Assembly: GCF_024345225.1 (NCBI RefSeq)
Contig: NZ_BROD01000001.1
Coordinates: 2,242,362 to 2,306,361 of the forward strand
Length of the DNA stretch: 64,000 nt
Origin: Clostridium sp. TW13
Lineage (GTDB): Bacteria; Bacillota; Clostridia; Clostridiales; Clostridiaceae
Reading direction: 5' to 3'
A program made the translations under genes and the position numbers. Positions 8,560 through 17,418 of the stretch are shown piece after piece. Under the pieces are notes generated by a model. It saw only the letters and a list, made by a program, of their open reading frames with translations, was not told the DNA's origin and did no database searches. How positions within the stretch are numbered: the stretch's first letter is position 1; each line of letters begins with the position of its first letter.

Positions 8560-9714
8560 TTAGAAAGTAAATACTTCCATATCCTCTACAGCCTTATTTA
8601 CTAATTCATCAATTGCTAAAACACTTTCTGACTTTCTAATTTCTTCTAATCTTGGCTTAGTCTTTGGATGCTTAGGTACGAAAATAGTACAGCAGTCTTC
8701 ATATGGTAAAATTGAAGTTTCATAAGTTCCAACTTGTTCAGCTACAGAAATTATATCTTCTTTATCCATAGCTATTAATGGTCTAAATACAGGTCTATCA
8801 GAAACATCATCACTTACTACAAGTCCCTCCATAGTTTGACTTGCCACCTGTCCTATACTTTCTCCTGTTGCTACAGAATGTATTTCTTTATCCTCAGCAA
8901 CTTTGCATGCAACTCGCATCATAAATCTTCTCATTATGATAGTTAATTCGTCTTCTCTACACTTTTCAATTATTTGCATTTGAATATCTGTAAAAGGAAC
9001 TACATATAGATTTATTCTTTCTGTATATCCTGCTAAAATCTTAGCTAATTCCTTAACTTTATCCTTTGCTCTTTCAGAAGTATATGGATGACTATGGTAA
9101 TAAACACAGTTAAGCTCTACACCTCTTTTTGCCATCATATAACCTGCAACTGGTGAATCAATACCACCTGAAAGCATAAGCAAGGTTCTACCATTCATTC
9201 CATAAGGAAGTCCACCTGCTCCCTTAAGCTTATCATGATTTGTAAATACATAAGCATTTCCTTCTCTGATTTCAACATTTAATATACACTCTGGTTTATG
9301 TATATCTACTGATATATCTTCTATGTGACTTAATACATACCCACCGATATCTCTTGAAACCTCCATAGAGTTCATTGGGAATTTCTTATTAGCTCTATTA
9401 GTAACTACTTTGAAAGTTTTTGCATTGCTTTCTTTTACTTTGTTTAATGCTTCTTCTTTGATTTTATCTAAATCTACATCAACTACAGTAACTACACAAA
9501 CTTCTTTAATTCCAAAAACTTTTCTAGTTCTTTCTACAACTTTGTCTAATTCCTCTGATTGTATAAACCATCTTCCTTGGTCTACAACCATAGCATGCTC
9601 AATACCACTAAGCTTTTTTGAAATATTAGTTCTTAACTTTTGTTCAAATTTATTTCTGTTTAAACCCTTTAAAAATATTTCTGGTGCACTCTTTACTAAC
9701 ACTAATTTGTTCAT
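8560..9714 (-). CDS. thiI: tRNA 4-thiouridine synthase ThiI
   Basis: A 384-residue protein with an N-terminal ferredoxin-like/THUMP region (about 1-165) and a PP-loop ATP-pyrophosphatase domain containing the P-loop SGGIDSPVAGYMM (about 183-195). It adenylates U8 of tRNA and transfers sulfur to make 4-thiouridine. The rhodanese domain of the E. coli protein is absent, as in most Gram-positive versions, where sulfur is delivered directly by a partner cysteine desulfurase. The start ATG overlaps the TGA of the upstream desulfurase gene as ATGA (9711-9714), so the two are translationally coupled, which supports a dedicated NifS-ThiI pair. Confidence 0.93.
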   Translation of the reverse strand: MNKLVLVKSAPEIFLKGLNRNKFEQKLRTNISKKLSGIEHAMVVDQGRWFIQSEELDKVVERTRKVFGIKEVCVVTVVDVDLDKIKEEALNKVKESNAKTFKVVTNRANKKFPMNSMEVSRDIGGYVLSHIEDISVDIHKPECILNVEIREGNAYVFTNHDKLKGAGGLPYGMNGRTLLMLSGGIDSPVAGYMMAKRGVELNCVYYHSHPYTSERAKDKVKELAKILAGYTERINLYVVPFTDIQMQIIEKCREDELTIIMRRFMMRVACKVAEDKEIHSVATGESIGQVASQTMEGLVVSDDVSDRPVFRPLIAMDKEDIISVAEQVGTYETSILPYEDCCTIFVPKHPKTKPRLEEIRKSESVLAIDELVNKAVEDMEVFTF

Positions 9715-10850
9715 TTTTTTACTCTCCTTAAAAATGTCAATGATTTTTTCAAACTATCTATTACATAATCCACTTCTTCTTTACTATTGAATGGTGAAAA
9801 ACTAAATCTTATTGCAGAATCCACATCTTTTAATTCTAATCCTAGAGCTAACAGTACATGACTTCCTTTGCCTGATTTTGATGAACAAGCTGAACCTGTA
9901 GAAACGTAAATGTCCATCTCTTCTAGCATATGAAGCAATACTTCTGATCTCAAACCTCTAAAAGATACATTTAATATATAAGGACTCATATTATCTCTAA
10001 TAGGACTATTTATCCTTATATTCTCTATGTCTTCAAGTCTTTGAATAAAATATTCTTTTAACTCTGTTACTTTTTTATAACTATCTTTCATATTGTCTAT
10101 TGTTATTTCAGTAGCCTTAACCATACCAAGAACTAACGGTAAATTAGAAGTTCCTGAACGTACCCCTTTTTCTTGTCCACCACCATGAATTAAAGGATTT
10201 GGATTTATCCCTTTTCTAATGTAACAGAAACCAACTCCCTTAGGTCCGTGAATTTTATGAGCACTAATACTTAAAAGATCAATATTTTGGCTTTTAACAT
10301 CTATTTCTATTTTTCCATAACCTTGTACTGCATCTACATGAAATTTAGCTCTATTGCTACACTCCTTTATGGTCTTACCTATAAGAGCAAGATCTTGAAT
10401 TGATCCAATCTCATTGTTTACAAACATTACAGAAACTAAAACAGTATTTTTTTTAATTTGTTCTTTAATTTGCTCAACAGAAACTTGTCCATTCTCATCT
10501 ATATCTAAATAAGTTACCTCTACCCCGTTCTTTTCCATAAACTCAACGGTCCTCAAAATACTTGGATGCTCAAATCGTGATACTATTATATGATTCCCTT
10601 CTTTGGCTAAACCTTTAAGAAATAAATTATTACTTTCACTTCCACCTGAAGTAAAGAAGATTTCATCCTTTGAACAATTTATTGTAGAAGCTAGGATTTC
10701 TCTAGCTTCAGATAATTTCTTTTCACAATTCATTCCAAGCTTATGTAATGATGAGGGGTTGGCATAAAATTCTGTCATTGCTGTTGCAACTTCATTTACC
10801 ACCTCATCATAAGGTTTGGTTGTGGCACTATTGTCAAAATATACCTCCAT
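9711..10850 (-). CDS. Cysteine desulfurase (NifS/IscS-like), ThiI partner
   Basis: A 379-residue class V PLP enzyme. The PLP lysine is in SAHKIHGPKGVGF, and the sulfur-carrying Cys is in STGSACSSKSGKGSH on the extended loop of group I desulfurases. It converts cysteine to alanine and a persulfide. Its coupling to thiI suggests the persulfide serves 4-thiouridine formation. The loop sequence differs from housekeeping IscS (SACTS), fitting a specialised NifS-like enzyme such as Bacillus NifZ. The ATG at 10850 was chosen because AGGTGG lies four bases upstream, and the protein then starts MEVYFDNSATT as relatives do. An ATG at 10871 has no ribosome site. Confidence 0.9.
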   Translation of the reverse strand: MEVYFDNSATTKPYDEVVNEVATAMTEFYANPSSLHKLGMNCEKKLSEAREILASTINCSKDEIFFTSGGSESNNLFLKGLAKEGNHIIVSRFEHPSILRTVEFMEKNGVEVTYLDIDENGQVSVEQIKEQIKKNTVLVSVMFVNNEIGSIQDLALIGKTIKECSNRAKFHVDAVQGYGKIEIDVKSQNIDLLSISAHKIHGPKGVGFCYIRKGINPNPLIHGGGQEKGVRSGTSNLPLVLGMVKATEITIDNMKDSYKKVTELKEYFIQRLEDIENIRINSPIRDNMSPYILNVSFRGLRSEVLLHMLEEMDIYVSTGSACSSKSGKGSHVLLALGLELKDVDSAIRFSFSPFNSKEEVDYVIDSLKKSLTFLRRVKK

Positions 10851-10973
10851 CTTTCCACCTCTTACGTACATTTATTTTTATTTTATAAACAAATAACCAG
10901 TCTATTTTTATCTAACATTAAAATGATACATAATAAGGACAAAAATTTCAACTTAATTTTAGTATATTATTAA

Positions 10974-11606
10974 TTAATTTAATTCTTCCTTGACCTTCTC
11001 TGCTTTACGTATAAATAATTTATTTTCTTCTGTGATATCACTCAATGTTTCCTTAGTAAGATTTCCCCTGCCAACCCTATCACAAAAACATAATAGACCT
11101 AATTCCTTAGGTTCAATTTCTTTTACCATTGCTTTAATGTTTTGAAAAGGTAAATGATTTATTACGTATAATGGTTGCATATGCCATCTTACATAAGCTG
11201 TTACCCTATCTTTAAAATCATCATCTAGCTGAAATTCATCTAGAAATGACTTCACCATTTCTGCTCCTACTATGTCATGGTCATAAGAAGTCCATCTCCC
11301 ATTTCTCTTCATAGTTGTTCTTACCTTACCTATATCATGCAATAAAGCTGCCCACATAAAAGCTCTTGGAAAATCACTTTTTTCCTTTTCCTTAGCAGCT
11401 CTATCCACTACCATTAAAGTGTGAATCCATGCATTTCCTTCAGGGTGATGTTTTTTCTCTTGTAGTGTTTCATTCAATTCTGAAAAAACTTTAAAAGGTT
11501 TAACATCAAATACACCCTTATTTCTCATTTTCTCAATCCAAAGTGATGGTTTCTCATCTTCTAAAAGGTGCTTTTCTATATCATTAAAAATTTCATTATT
11601 ATTCAT
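10974..11606 (-). CDS. HD-domain phosphohydrolase
   Basis: An approximately 210-residue HD-superfamily protein. Its metal-binding residues are visible as an early His (HTLMVVDRA), the doublet LLHDIGK and a later Asp (DHDIVGAEM). The layout resembles the HD domains of tRNA nucleotidyltransferase-associated phosphohydrolases, suggesting a metal-dependent nucleotide or phosphodiester hydrolase in the cytosol, but the substrate is unknown. Three closely spaced in-frame ATGs exist; the third (11606) has GGAG nine bases upstream and is preferred, though 11621 is possible. A hairpin with T-tracts lies in the leader. Confidence 0.75.
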   Translation of the reverse strand: MNNNEIFNDIEKHLLEDEKPSLWIEKMRNKGVFDVKPFKVFSELNETLQEKKHHPEGNAWIHTLMVVDRAAKEKEKSDFPRAFMWAALLHDIGKVRTTMKRNGRWTSYDHDIVGAEMVKSFLDEFQLDDDFKDRVTAYVRWHMQPLYVINHLPFQNIKAMVKEIEPKELGLLCFCDRVGRGNLTKETLSDITEENKLFIRKAEKVKEELN

Positions 11607-11661
11607 TTTCATCTTCTCCATTTATATTAATTAAACATTTAATCATCTAAGAAAAAATAAC

Positions 11662-11700
11662 AAGTCCAAATATGCTAGCAGATGGACTTACTTATTTTTT
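11662..11700. terminator. Terminator-like hairpin in the HD gene leader
   Basis: AAGTCCA and TGGACTT pair around a 14-base loop containing TGCTAGCA, with T-rich tracts on both sides. No plus-strand gene ends here. On the minus strand it sits between a possible -10 (TATAAT, 11720-11715) and the HD start, so it may be an attenuator or simply a structural element. Confidence 0.35.
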
Positions 11701-11858
11701 CAAGATTCCTTATTATTATATCCAAATAAAAATTTTCTAATTCTCAAACTAAATATACTTTGATGTCTAAACTTAAAAGTTCATTTATTTTAACGATTAA
11801 CTATATTAATATTAATTTTTATGCTTATGATGCATTTTTCATTCCTTTTACTTTTTAA

Positions 11859-11891
11859 ATGGCAATGTTACGTTTTTACATGGCAATGTTA
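11859..11891 (+). repeat. Two 12-bp direct repeats 21 bp apart upstream of the ECF S-component promoter
   Basis: ATGGCAATGTTA occurs at 11859-11870 and again, identically, at 11880-11891. The centre spacing of 21 bp equals two helical turns, and the second copy ends 17 bases before the -35 box. This geometry suits a dimeric activator or repressor site. I do not recognise the regulator. Confidence 0.5.
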
Positions 11892-11908
11892 TTTTTTTAT
11901 TAAAGCTA

Positions 11909-11936
11909 TTGATATATATTTTTTTCATGATAAAAT
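11909..11936 (+). promoter_or_regulatory. Sigma-A promoter of the ECF S-component gene
   Basis: TTGATA (11909-11914), a 16-base spacer and TAAAAT (11931-11936). The resulting leader of about 90 bases contains a small CGGT/ACCG hairpin but no riboswitch that I recognise. Confidence 0.6.
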
Positions 11937-12033
11937 ACATATTGTCGGTATTTCAAAAAGAACCGAACTAATGTATTTATTAAAATAATATTACGACTTA
12001 TATCCATAAGGAATAAGAACGGGGGGAATTATA

Positions 12034-12636
12034 TTGGAAAGAAAATTATCAAAATCAAAGTTCGATACAAGAAAGCTTGTATCAGTAGGATTGCTTTCTG
12101 CAATCTCAATATTTCTAGGTTTATCTGGTTTAGGATTTATTCCTATACCTCCAGTAAAAGCAACTATACTTCATGTGCCAGTAATCATTGGTGCAATACT
12201 TGAAGGGCCTTTAGCTGGTGCTTTAGTTGGATTATTCTTTGGCTTATTCAGTATGTATAATGCCTTTGTCACACCAACACCAACTGCTTTTGTATTTTGG
12301 AATCCATTAGTAGCTGTGCTTCCTAGAATATTGATAGGACTTGGTAGTTACTATATATACGCAATCATTAACAAAGCTTTAAAAAATAAACTTTCCGGTT
12401 TTTCTATAGGCTTTGCAGCAGTATGTGGATCATTAATTAACACTATTGGTGTTTTAGGTCTTGCATATTTTATTTACTTAGACAGATTTGCAAAATCTTT
12501 AGGATTAACTGCCTCTGCAGGAGCAAAGGCTATTGCTTGGATAGGTGTTGTTAATGGAATTCCTGAAGCTATAGTTTCAGCAGTTATTACTGTTCCTATA
12601 GTTCTTGCAACTAAAAAAGCATTTAAAAGAAAATAA
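12034..12636 (+). CDS. ECF transporter S component (substrate-binding membrane subunit)
   Basis: A 200-residue hydrophobic protein with about six membrane segments. The N-terminal phrase LVSVGLLSAISIFLGLSG and the segment IPPVKATILHVPVIIGAILEGPLAGALVGLFFGL are typical of group II ECF S components, which bind a vitamin and share an energising EcfAA'T module encoded elsewhere. The pattern is closest to PanT-like (pantothenate) members as I recall them, but substrate assignment is uncertain. Translation starts at a TTG (12034) with GGGGGG seven bases upstream. It is monocistronic, with a promoter and direct repeats upstream and a hairpin after it. Confidence 0.8.
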   Translation: MERKLSKSKFDTRKLVSVGLLSAISIFLGLSGLGFIPIPPVKATILHVPVIIGAILEGPLAGALVGLFFGLFSMYNAFVTPTPTAFVFWNPLVAVLPRILIGLGSYYIYAIINKALKNKLSGFSIGFAAVCGSLINTIGVLGLAYFIYLDRFAKSLGLTASAGAKAIAWIGVVNGIPEAIVSAVITVPIVLATKKAFKRK

Positions 12637-12652
12637 ACTTTAGTTATTAATC

Positions 12653-12692
12653 ACCCTCAACTTGTTTGGCATACTAGTTGAGGGTATATTAT
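12653..12692 (+). terminator. Terminator of the ECF S-component gene
   Basis: ACCCTCAACT and AGTTGAGGGT form a perfect 10-bp stem followed by an AT-rich tail (ATATTATTAT). Confidence 0.65.
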
Positions 12693-12801
12693 TATAAAAA
12701 CAAGAATAACTATTTTAGTTACTTCATTAACTATTGGTTCAAAACATTAATTTAGAAATTATATATTAATTTTAATATTGATGAAAGAAAGGTGAAATTA
12801 T

Positions 12802-13767
12802 ATGAAAGAAATTAATTTTGTTGATCTGGAAGGCATAAAACTTGGCCATGCGCAGAATCCCAAAGGCGGTACTGGATGCTCAGTAGTTATTTGTGAAGCT
12901 GGTGCATCAGGTGGTGTTGATGTAAGAGGTGGTTCGCCCGGAACCCGTGAAACAGATTTACTAAACCCAGTAGAAATGGTAGATAAAATACACGCAGTAG
13001 TTTTAGCTGGTGGTAGTGCCTTTGGTCTTGATGCTTCCTCTGGAGTAATGGAATATCTTGAAAAACATGATGTAGGTTTTGATGTTGCTGTCACAAAGGT
13101 ACCTATAGTTTGCAGCGCTGTACTTTTTGATTTGCCTTGTGGAGACAGCAATTGCCGTCCTGATAAATCTATGGGGTATAACGCCTGCATAAATTCTGAA
13201 ACCTACAAAGATAATTTAAACGGAAATATAGGTGCTGGTACTGGTGCTACAGTAGGTAAATTTAAAGGTCCTGAATATGCAATGAAAGGTGGCCTTGGCA
13301 CCTATGCTGTTCAAGTTGGAGATTTGCAAGTAGGTGCTATAGTTGCTGTAAATGCTTTAGGTGATATATATGACTCAGAATCTCAAAGCTTTATAGCCGG
13401 CGTACTTAATGACGATAAGACTTGCCTATTAAACACAGAAGAAATAATGATATCACAATATGATAAGGAAAAGAACGTTTTTAAAGGCAACACTACTATA
13501 GGTATTATTGTTACAAATGCCAATCTTACCAAGGCTCAAGCAAACAAAGTAGCCTCTATGGCTCATAATGGTTATGGAAGAGCAATAAGACCTGCTCATA
13601 CCATGTTTGATGGTGATACAATTTTCACTATGGCTACTAATAAAGTGGATGCTGATATGAACGTAGTTGGCCTTCTTGCTGCAAGAGTTATGGAAAAAGC
13701 AATCGTAAATGGAGTTAAGGCAGCTGAAACTGCACATAACTTCTTATCATATAATAATTTAAAATAA
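12802..13767 (+). CDS. P1 (S58, DmpA-type) family peptidase
   Basis: A 321-residue member of the DmpA/P1 family, Ntn-like enzymes related to L-aminopeptidase D-Ala-esterase. Conserved blocks are visible in order: GGVDVRGGSPGTRETDLL, VVLAGGSAFGLDA, GAGTGATVGK, GALGDIYD-like NALGDIYD, and NTTIGIIVTNANLTK with the Thr that would become the nucleophile after autocleavage, followed by RAIRPAHTMFDGDT. It probably hydrolyses small N-terminal peptides or amides in the cytosol; the physiological substrate is unknown. The start is an ATG with AGGTGA six bases upstream. It stands alone between its neighbours. Confidence 0.87.
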   Translation: MKEINFVDLEGIKLGHAQNPKGGTGCSVVICEAGASGGVDVRGGSPGTRETDLLNPVEMVDKIHAVVLAGGSAFGLDASSGVMEYLEKHDVGFDVAVTKVPIVCSAVLFDLPCGDSNCRPDKSMGYNACINSETYKDNLNGNIGAGTGATVGKFKGPEYAMKGGLGTYAVQVGDLQVGAIVAVNALGDIYDSESQSFIAGVLNDDKTCLLNTEEIMISQYDKEKNVFKGNTTIGIIVTNANLTKAQANKVASMAHNGYGRAIRPAHTMFDGDTIFTMATNKVDADMNVVGLLAARVMEKAIVNGVKAAETAHNFLSYNNLK

Positions 13768-13873
13768 TATATATAGATCTTCAAAATATGTAAGTCAATG
13801 CATAACCTATTCTAAGCTTTTTATTTATTTTAGCTGCCTAATTTAGTAAATTTGATTTAAGGAGTGAATTAAT

Positions 13874-14647
13874 ATGATATTTGATAATCACATGCATAGC
13901 GAAATGTCCTCAGATTCTAAAATGAAAATAGAAGAAATCCTAAAAGTACAAAAAGAAAATAATCTAGGAGTTACAATCACAGAACATGTTGATTGGAATT
14001 ATCGAAATCCTAATTTATTTAGATGTGATGTAAAAGCTTATTTAAAAGCTTACGAAAAATATAGAAATGACACTTTAAACCTTGGAATTGAAATAGGTCT
14101 TGGAGAAGAAATTTTAGACAAAAATATTGAAACTTCAAACAATAATTTTGACCTTGTTTTAGGTTCAATCCATATTGTAAATGACAAAGATATATTCAAT
14201 GAATTTTTTCAAGAAGGTGTAACCAAACAAGCTGGTTTTGAAGAATACTTCGAATTCACTGCAAAATGCATTGAACTATACGACTGCTTTCAGGTTTTAT
14301 CTCACTTAGACTACCCTAGTAGATATGCTCCATTTAAAGATCCAGAAATGTATTATGAAGACTTCAGTGATCACATTGACACTGTATTAAGAACTTTGAT
14401 AAGAAAAGATAAGGTTCTAGAATTAAATACTCGTAGACTTAATGACAAGACTGCTTTCAATAATTTAAATACAATTTTAAAAAGGTATTATGACTTAGGC
14501 GGAAGATATATATCCTTAGGATCTGATGCTCATAAGCCACAAGATATCATGAATAATTTTGAAGCAGGATTAACTATGTTAAACTCATTAAATCTTACAC
14601 CTGTTACCTTTAGAGAGAAAAAGCTTATTCCGCTAAATATTAAATAA
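13874..14647 (+). CDS. PHP-domain phosphatase, histidinol-phosphatase-like (HisK type)
   Basis: A 257-residue PHP-fold metal-dependent phosphoesterase. Metal ligands are visible in DNHMHSEMSSDS (residues 4-15), TEHVDW (about 36-41), GLGEEI, SIHIV, LSHLDYPSR and the terminal SLGSDAH. This is the arrangement of HisK/HisJ histidinol-phosphate phosphatases. The his operon 6 kb away carries hisB only as a dehydratase and no hisN or hisJ, so this gene could supply the missing step. It is not in the operon, and PHP phosphatases vary in substrate. The ATG has GGAG about eight bases upstream. Confidence 0.75.
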   Translation: MIFDNHMHSEMSSDSKMKIEEILKVQKENNLGVTITEHVDWNYRNPNLFRCDVKAYLKAYEKYRNDTLNLGIEIGLGEEILDKNIETSNNNFDLVLGSIHIVNDKDIFNEFFQEGVTKQAGFEEYFEFTAKCIELYDCFQVLSHLDYPSRYAPFKDPEMYYEDFSDHIDTVLRTLIRKDKVLELNTRRLNDKTAFNNLNTILKRYYDLGGRYISLGSDAHKPQDIMNNFEAGLTMLNSLNLTPVTFREKKLIPLNIK

Positions 14648-14733
14648 AATTTGGTTACTAGTCTATTGTAACAACTATACTCCCCTCCCATCCAAAACGC
14701 CGATTTTTCCTATAAATATTTATATATTTTTCT

Positions 14734-14773
14734 ATAAAACTTTATTTATATATTTCTATAAATAAAGTTTTAT
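14734..14773. repeat. Perfect 17-bp inverted repeat (hairpin) after the PHP gene
   Basis: ATAAAACTTTATTTATA (14734-14750) and its exact complement (14757-14773) flank a six-base loop. The whole is AT-only apart from one C and one G, with T-rich sequence on both sides. It may serve as a weak terminator for the PHP gene. Confidence 0.6.
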
Positions 14774-14915
14774 TTAAATCTATATTTATTTCTTATGAAA
14801 TTTTAATTATTAAAAAATACTTAAGATAGGATTTGAATTTCAGTTTACAGAATATAGCACTTGATTTATAGTAATATTATACATTTACTTATTCTGTGAA
14901 AAGGGAGGACTTAAA

Positions 14916-15422
14916 TTGTACGTTAAGAAATTATCAGAAGATGAAGAGAAATCACTAAAGCAAAGATTTGAAAAGATAAAAGAACTACAAGAAAAAGACA
15001 TCTGTTTTGGATGTTATAACTTTACTACAGGAGATATATTCCCTGACGATGGATTGATTTTTTACGAGGATGAGAAAGTAAGGTGTCAATTTGAAAAATA
15101 TCCAAGAGCAACTGGTCAAACAATTATTGTTTCAAAGGAGCATTACGAAGACATTTCTGAAATGCCTCTTGAATTAGGAACTTATATATTAAAAATATCA
15201 AATGCGATAATTAATCTTCATAAGGAAATTATTGGTGCAGAAAAAGTGTATATGTGTACTATATGTGATGGCAAAAGAAATCATCTGCATTTTCAACTTT
15301 TCCCTCGATTAAAAGGAGAACCAAGAGGCTACCAAAATTTTGTCAGAGAAGAAGGAATTCTTATGGATTATAAAGAAGAAGTAGAACTTTATAAGTGTAG
15401 AATGAAAGAGTTAATGCTCTAG
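14916..15422 (+). CDS. HIT-like family protein
   Basis: A 168-residue protein ending in the histidine-triad-like motif HLHFQLFPR (about residues 127-135), with CFGCYNF and TICDGKRNH nearby. It looks like a small HIT/GalT-fold nucleotide-binding protein (nucleotidyl hydrolase or transferase). Two Cys pairs could bind zinc, but this is not certain. Translation begins at TTG 14916 behind a strong GGGAGG at seven bases. No functional neighbour gives the substrate. Confidence 0.7.
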   Translation: MYVKKLSEDEEKSLKQRFEKIKELQEKDICFGCYNFTTGDIFPDDGLIFYEDEKVRCQFEKYPRATGQTIIVSKEHYEDISEMPLELGTYILKISNAIINLHKEIIGAEKVYMCTICDGKRNHLHFQLFPRLKGEPRGYQNFVREEGILMDYKEEVELYKCRMKELML

Positions 15423-15455
15423 ATAAAGAAACCTAAAAATAATATAATTATCAAT

Positions 15456-15483
15456 AAAGTGGACAGGTATTTCTGTCCACTTT
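15456..15483. terminator. Bidirectional terminator between HIT gene and ABC exporter operon
   Basis: AAAGTGGACAG and CTGTCCACTTT form a perfect 11-bp stem with a six-base loop between two convergent genes. Confidence 0.8.
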
Positions 15484-15544
15484 ATTGCCATATTCATAAT
15501 CACAAAGCATATCTTGAAGAAAGACATATCTTAAAGCATCAACT

Positions 15545-15584
15545 TTATATAACTTTTCATAATTCCTAATGAAAAGTTATATAA
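15545..15584. repeat. Perfect 16-bp inverted repeat
   Basis: TTATATAACTTTTCAT (15545-15560) and its exact complement (15569-15584) enclose an eight-base loop just downstream of the ABC exporter operon. Flanking T-tracts are poor, so it may be an mRNA 3'-end stabiliser. Confidence 0.55.
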
Positions 15585-15615
15585 AACAAAATAACGTAAC
15601 TTATAGCTATTCTGC

Positions 15616-17418
15616 CTAACTGCATTCCTCTATATACCACTTGCTTTGAGCTTCATACATATCCTTATATTTGCCTTCTACTGCAATGAGTTCATCATGA
15701 GTTCCAACTTGTACTATTTTTCCTGCATCCATTACTAGGATTCTGTCTGCTATTTTTGCAGATCCTAGTCTATGAGTAACTATTACAGCTGTTTTTCCCA
15801 CTGACATTTCTTTAAACTTATTATAGATTTTTGTCTCCTCTACAGGATCTATAGCTGCTGTAGGTTCATCAAGTATAATCATATTGTGTGCCTTGTAAAA
15901 ACCTCTTGCTATAGCTATTCTTTGCCACTGTCCACCTGATAAATCCACCCCATCAAACTCTCTTGATAGCATGGTTTTATATTCTTCTGGAAATCTATCT
16001 GAATTTATTTCTAAATCAGCCTTATCTGCTGCTATATTTAATAATTCTTCATTGCAAAGTACATCTGTATTACTTATAGAAACATTCTCCTCCAAAGTCA
16101 TCTTGTATTTTTGGAATTTCTGAAATACTCCAGATATTCCTTTATAAATTGATTGGGCTGATATTTTTGAAGTATCCACTCCATTAAAAAATACTTTTCC
16201 CTCTGTTGGAATGTATAAGCCAGTCATAAGTCTAACTATAGTACTTTTTCCTGCACCATTTTCTCCTACTATGGCTATAGTCTCTCCAGATTTAACATCT
16301 AATGATATTTCTTCTAGTGACTTTTTATCTGCTCCAGGATAAGAAAAAGATGCATTCTTTAGAGATATTTCTGGAACTGAATTTATTTCTATATCTTCTC
16401 CGATTCTCTCTGGCATTTCTAAAAATCTTACAAGATTCTTTACTGTTCCTAAATTCCTAGTAATTGTTCCTATATGCATAGTTATTATTTCTTCCATAAT
16501 ATCAAACATAAATCCTATAGATGAAAAAACCGCACCGAAAGCTCCTACTGATATTGAACCATCCATTAATGCATCAAATAATAATATTAATATTCCTATA
16601 TAACCTGCAAGTGTTACTATTTTAAGACCAATTTCAATTAGTCCAGACTTTCTCTCTGCCTTCCATATACTTTTATTTAAGCTTCCCAAGGATGAACTAT
16701 ATAAACTTTTAAAGTAACCAAAGGCCCCTAAAAGTCTAGTTTCTTTAAAATACTCCCTATCTTTTATACATCTTTCATAATATTCGTATTCCCTTCTTAC
16801 TGGTGCAACCTGATCCTCTAAATTAGCAAATATTTTTATTTTTACGAATTGTGCTAAGGCAACAGGAATAAAAATCAACACCAAGGATATTGAAAGTATT
16901 GGTTTCAAACTATACAAGTAAACTCCCATAAAAAGAAAATATGGTATATAGAAAGATACTATAAAAAACAACATCATAATTAAATAGACGCCATTTTCTA
17001 AACCTTTTTTAGCCTTATTTATATCATCAAGAAGTAATGGATTTTCAAAATTAACTGCATTTAATTTTGAACTTTTTCTATTTAAAATTATTGTCATCTT
17101 ACCTACTAACTTTTTTCCTAAGTTACCTGTTAGAAAATTACTAACTCCATTTAAAATTTGACTAGAAACAAGGGTTAAACATAGTAATCCTAACATTATA
17201 ATTGTAGTTTTTAACGTTGCACTACCTTTAACTAAATTAGTTACTGCATCAAAAAATTTTTGTGTCATAACAGTATTAAGCCCAAATGAAACACCATGGA
17301 ACACAGCAATTATAGTATTCATTATACAATATACTGGGCAAGCCATAACTACTAGTGGGCCTATTTTTCTTAATATCTTTAAAAAGGAAACTTCCTTTGC
17401 TTCAGCTTTTCTTTCCAT
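15616..17418 (-). CDS. ABC exporter half-transporter (TMD-NBD), second subunit
   Basis: A 600-residue type IV ABC exporter. The N-terminal 320 residues hold about six membrane segments. The C-terminal ATPase shows Walker A GENGAGKST, signature LSGGQWQRIAIARG, Walker B MIILDEPTAAID and the switch THRLGS. The start ATG at 17418 overlaps the upstream gene's TAA by one base (TAATG), so the two subunits are coupled and likely form a heterodimer; a TTG 12 bases earlier abuts the ribosome site. Both NBDs have a full catalytic set, unlike heterodimers with one degenerate site. Substrate is unknown (drug, lipid or peptide); no precursor peptide or maturation gene is nearby. Confidence 0.87.
   Translation of the reverse strand: MERKAEAKEVSFLKILRKIGPLVVMACPVYCIMNTIIAVFHGVSFGLNTVMTQKFFDAVTNLVKGSATLKTTIIMLGLLCLTLVSSQILNGVSNFLTGNLGKKLVGKMTIILNRKSSKLNAVNFENPLLLDDINKAKKGLENGVYLIMMLFFIVSFYIPYFLFMGVYLYSLKPILSISLVLIFIPVALAQFVKIKIFANLEDQVAPVRREYEYYERCIKDREYFKETRLLGAFGYFKSLYSSSLGSLNKSIWKAERKSGLIEIGLKIVTLAGYIGILILLFDALMDGSISVGAFGAVFSSIGFMFDIMEEIITMHIGTITRNLGTVKNLVRFLEMPERIGEDIEINSVPEISLKNASFSYPGADKKSLEEISLDVKSGETIAIVGENGAGKSTIVRLMTGLYIPTEGKVFFNGVDTSKISAQSIYKGISGVFQKFQKYKMTLEENVSISNTDVLCNEELLNIAADKADLEINSDRFPEEYKTMLSREFDGVDLSGGQWQRIAIARGFYKAHNMIILDEPTAAIDPVEETKIYNKFKEMSVGKTAVIVTHRLGSAKIADRILVMDAGKIVQVGTHDELIAVEGKYKDMYEAQSKWYIEECS

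Noticed and set aside
11937-12033. Riboswitch upstream of the ECF S-component gene (THF, preQ1, TPP)
   Set aside because: None of the diagnostic conserved blocks could be found in the 90-base leader.
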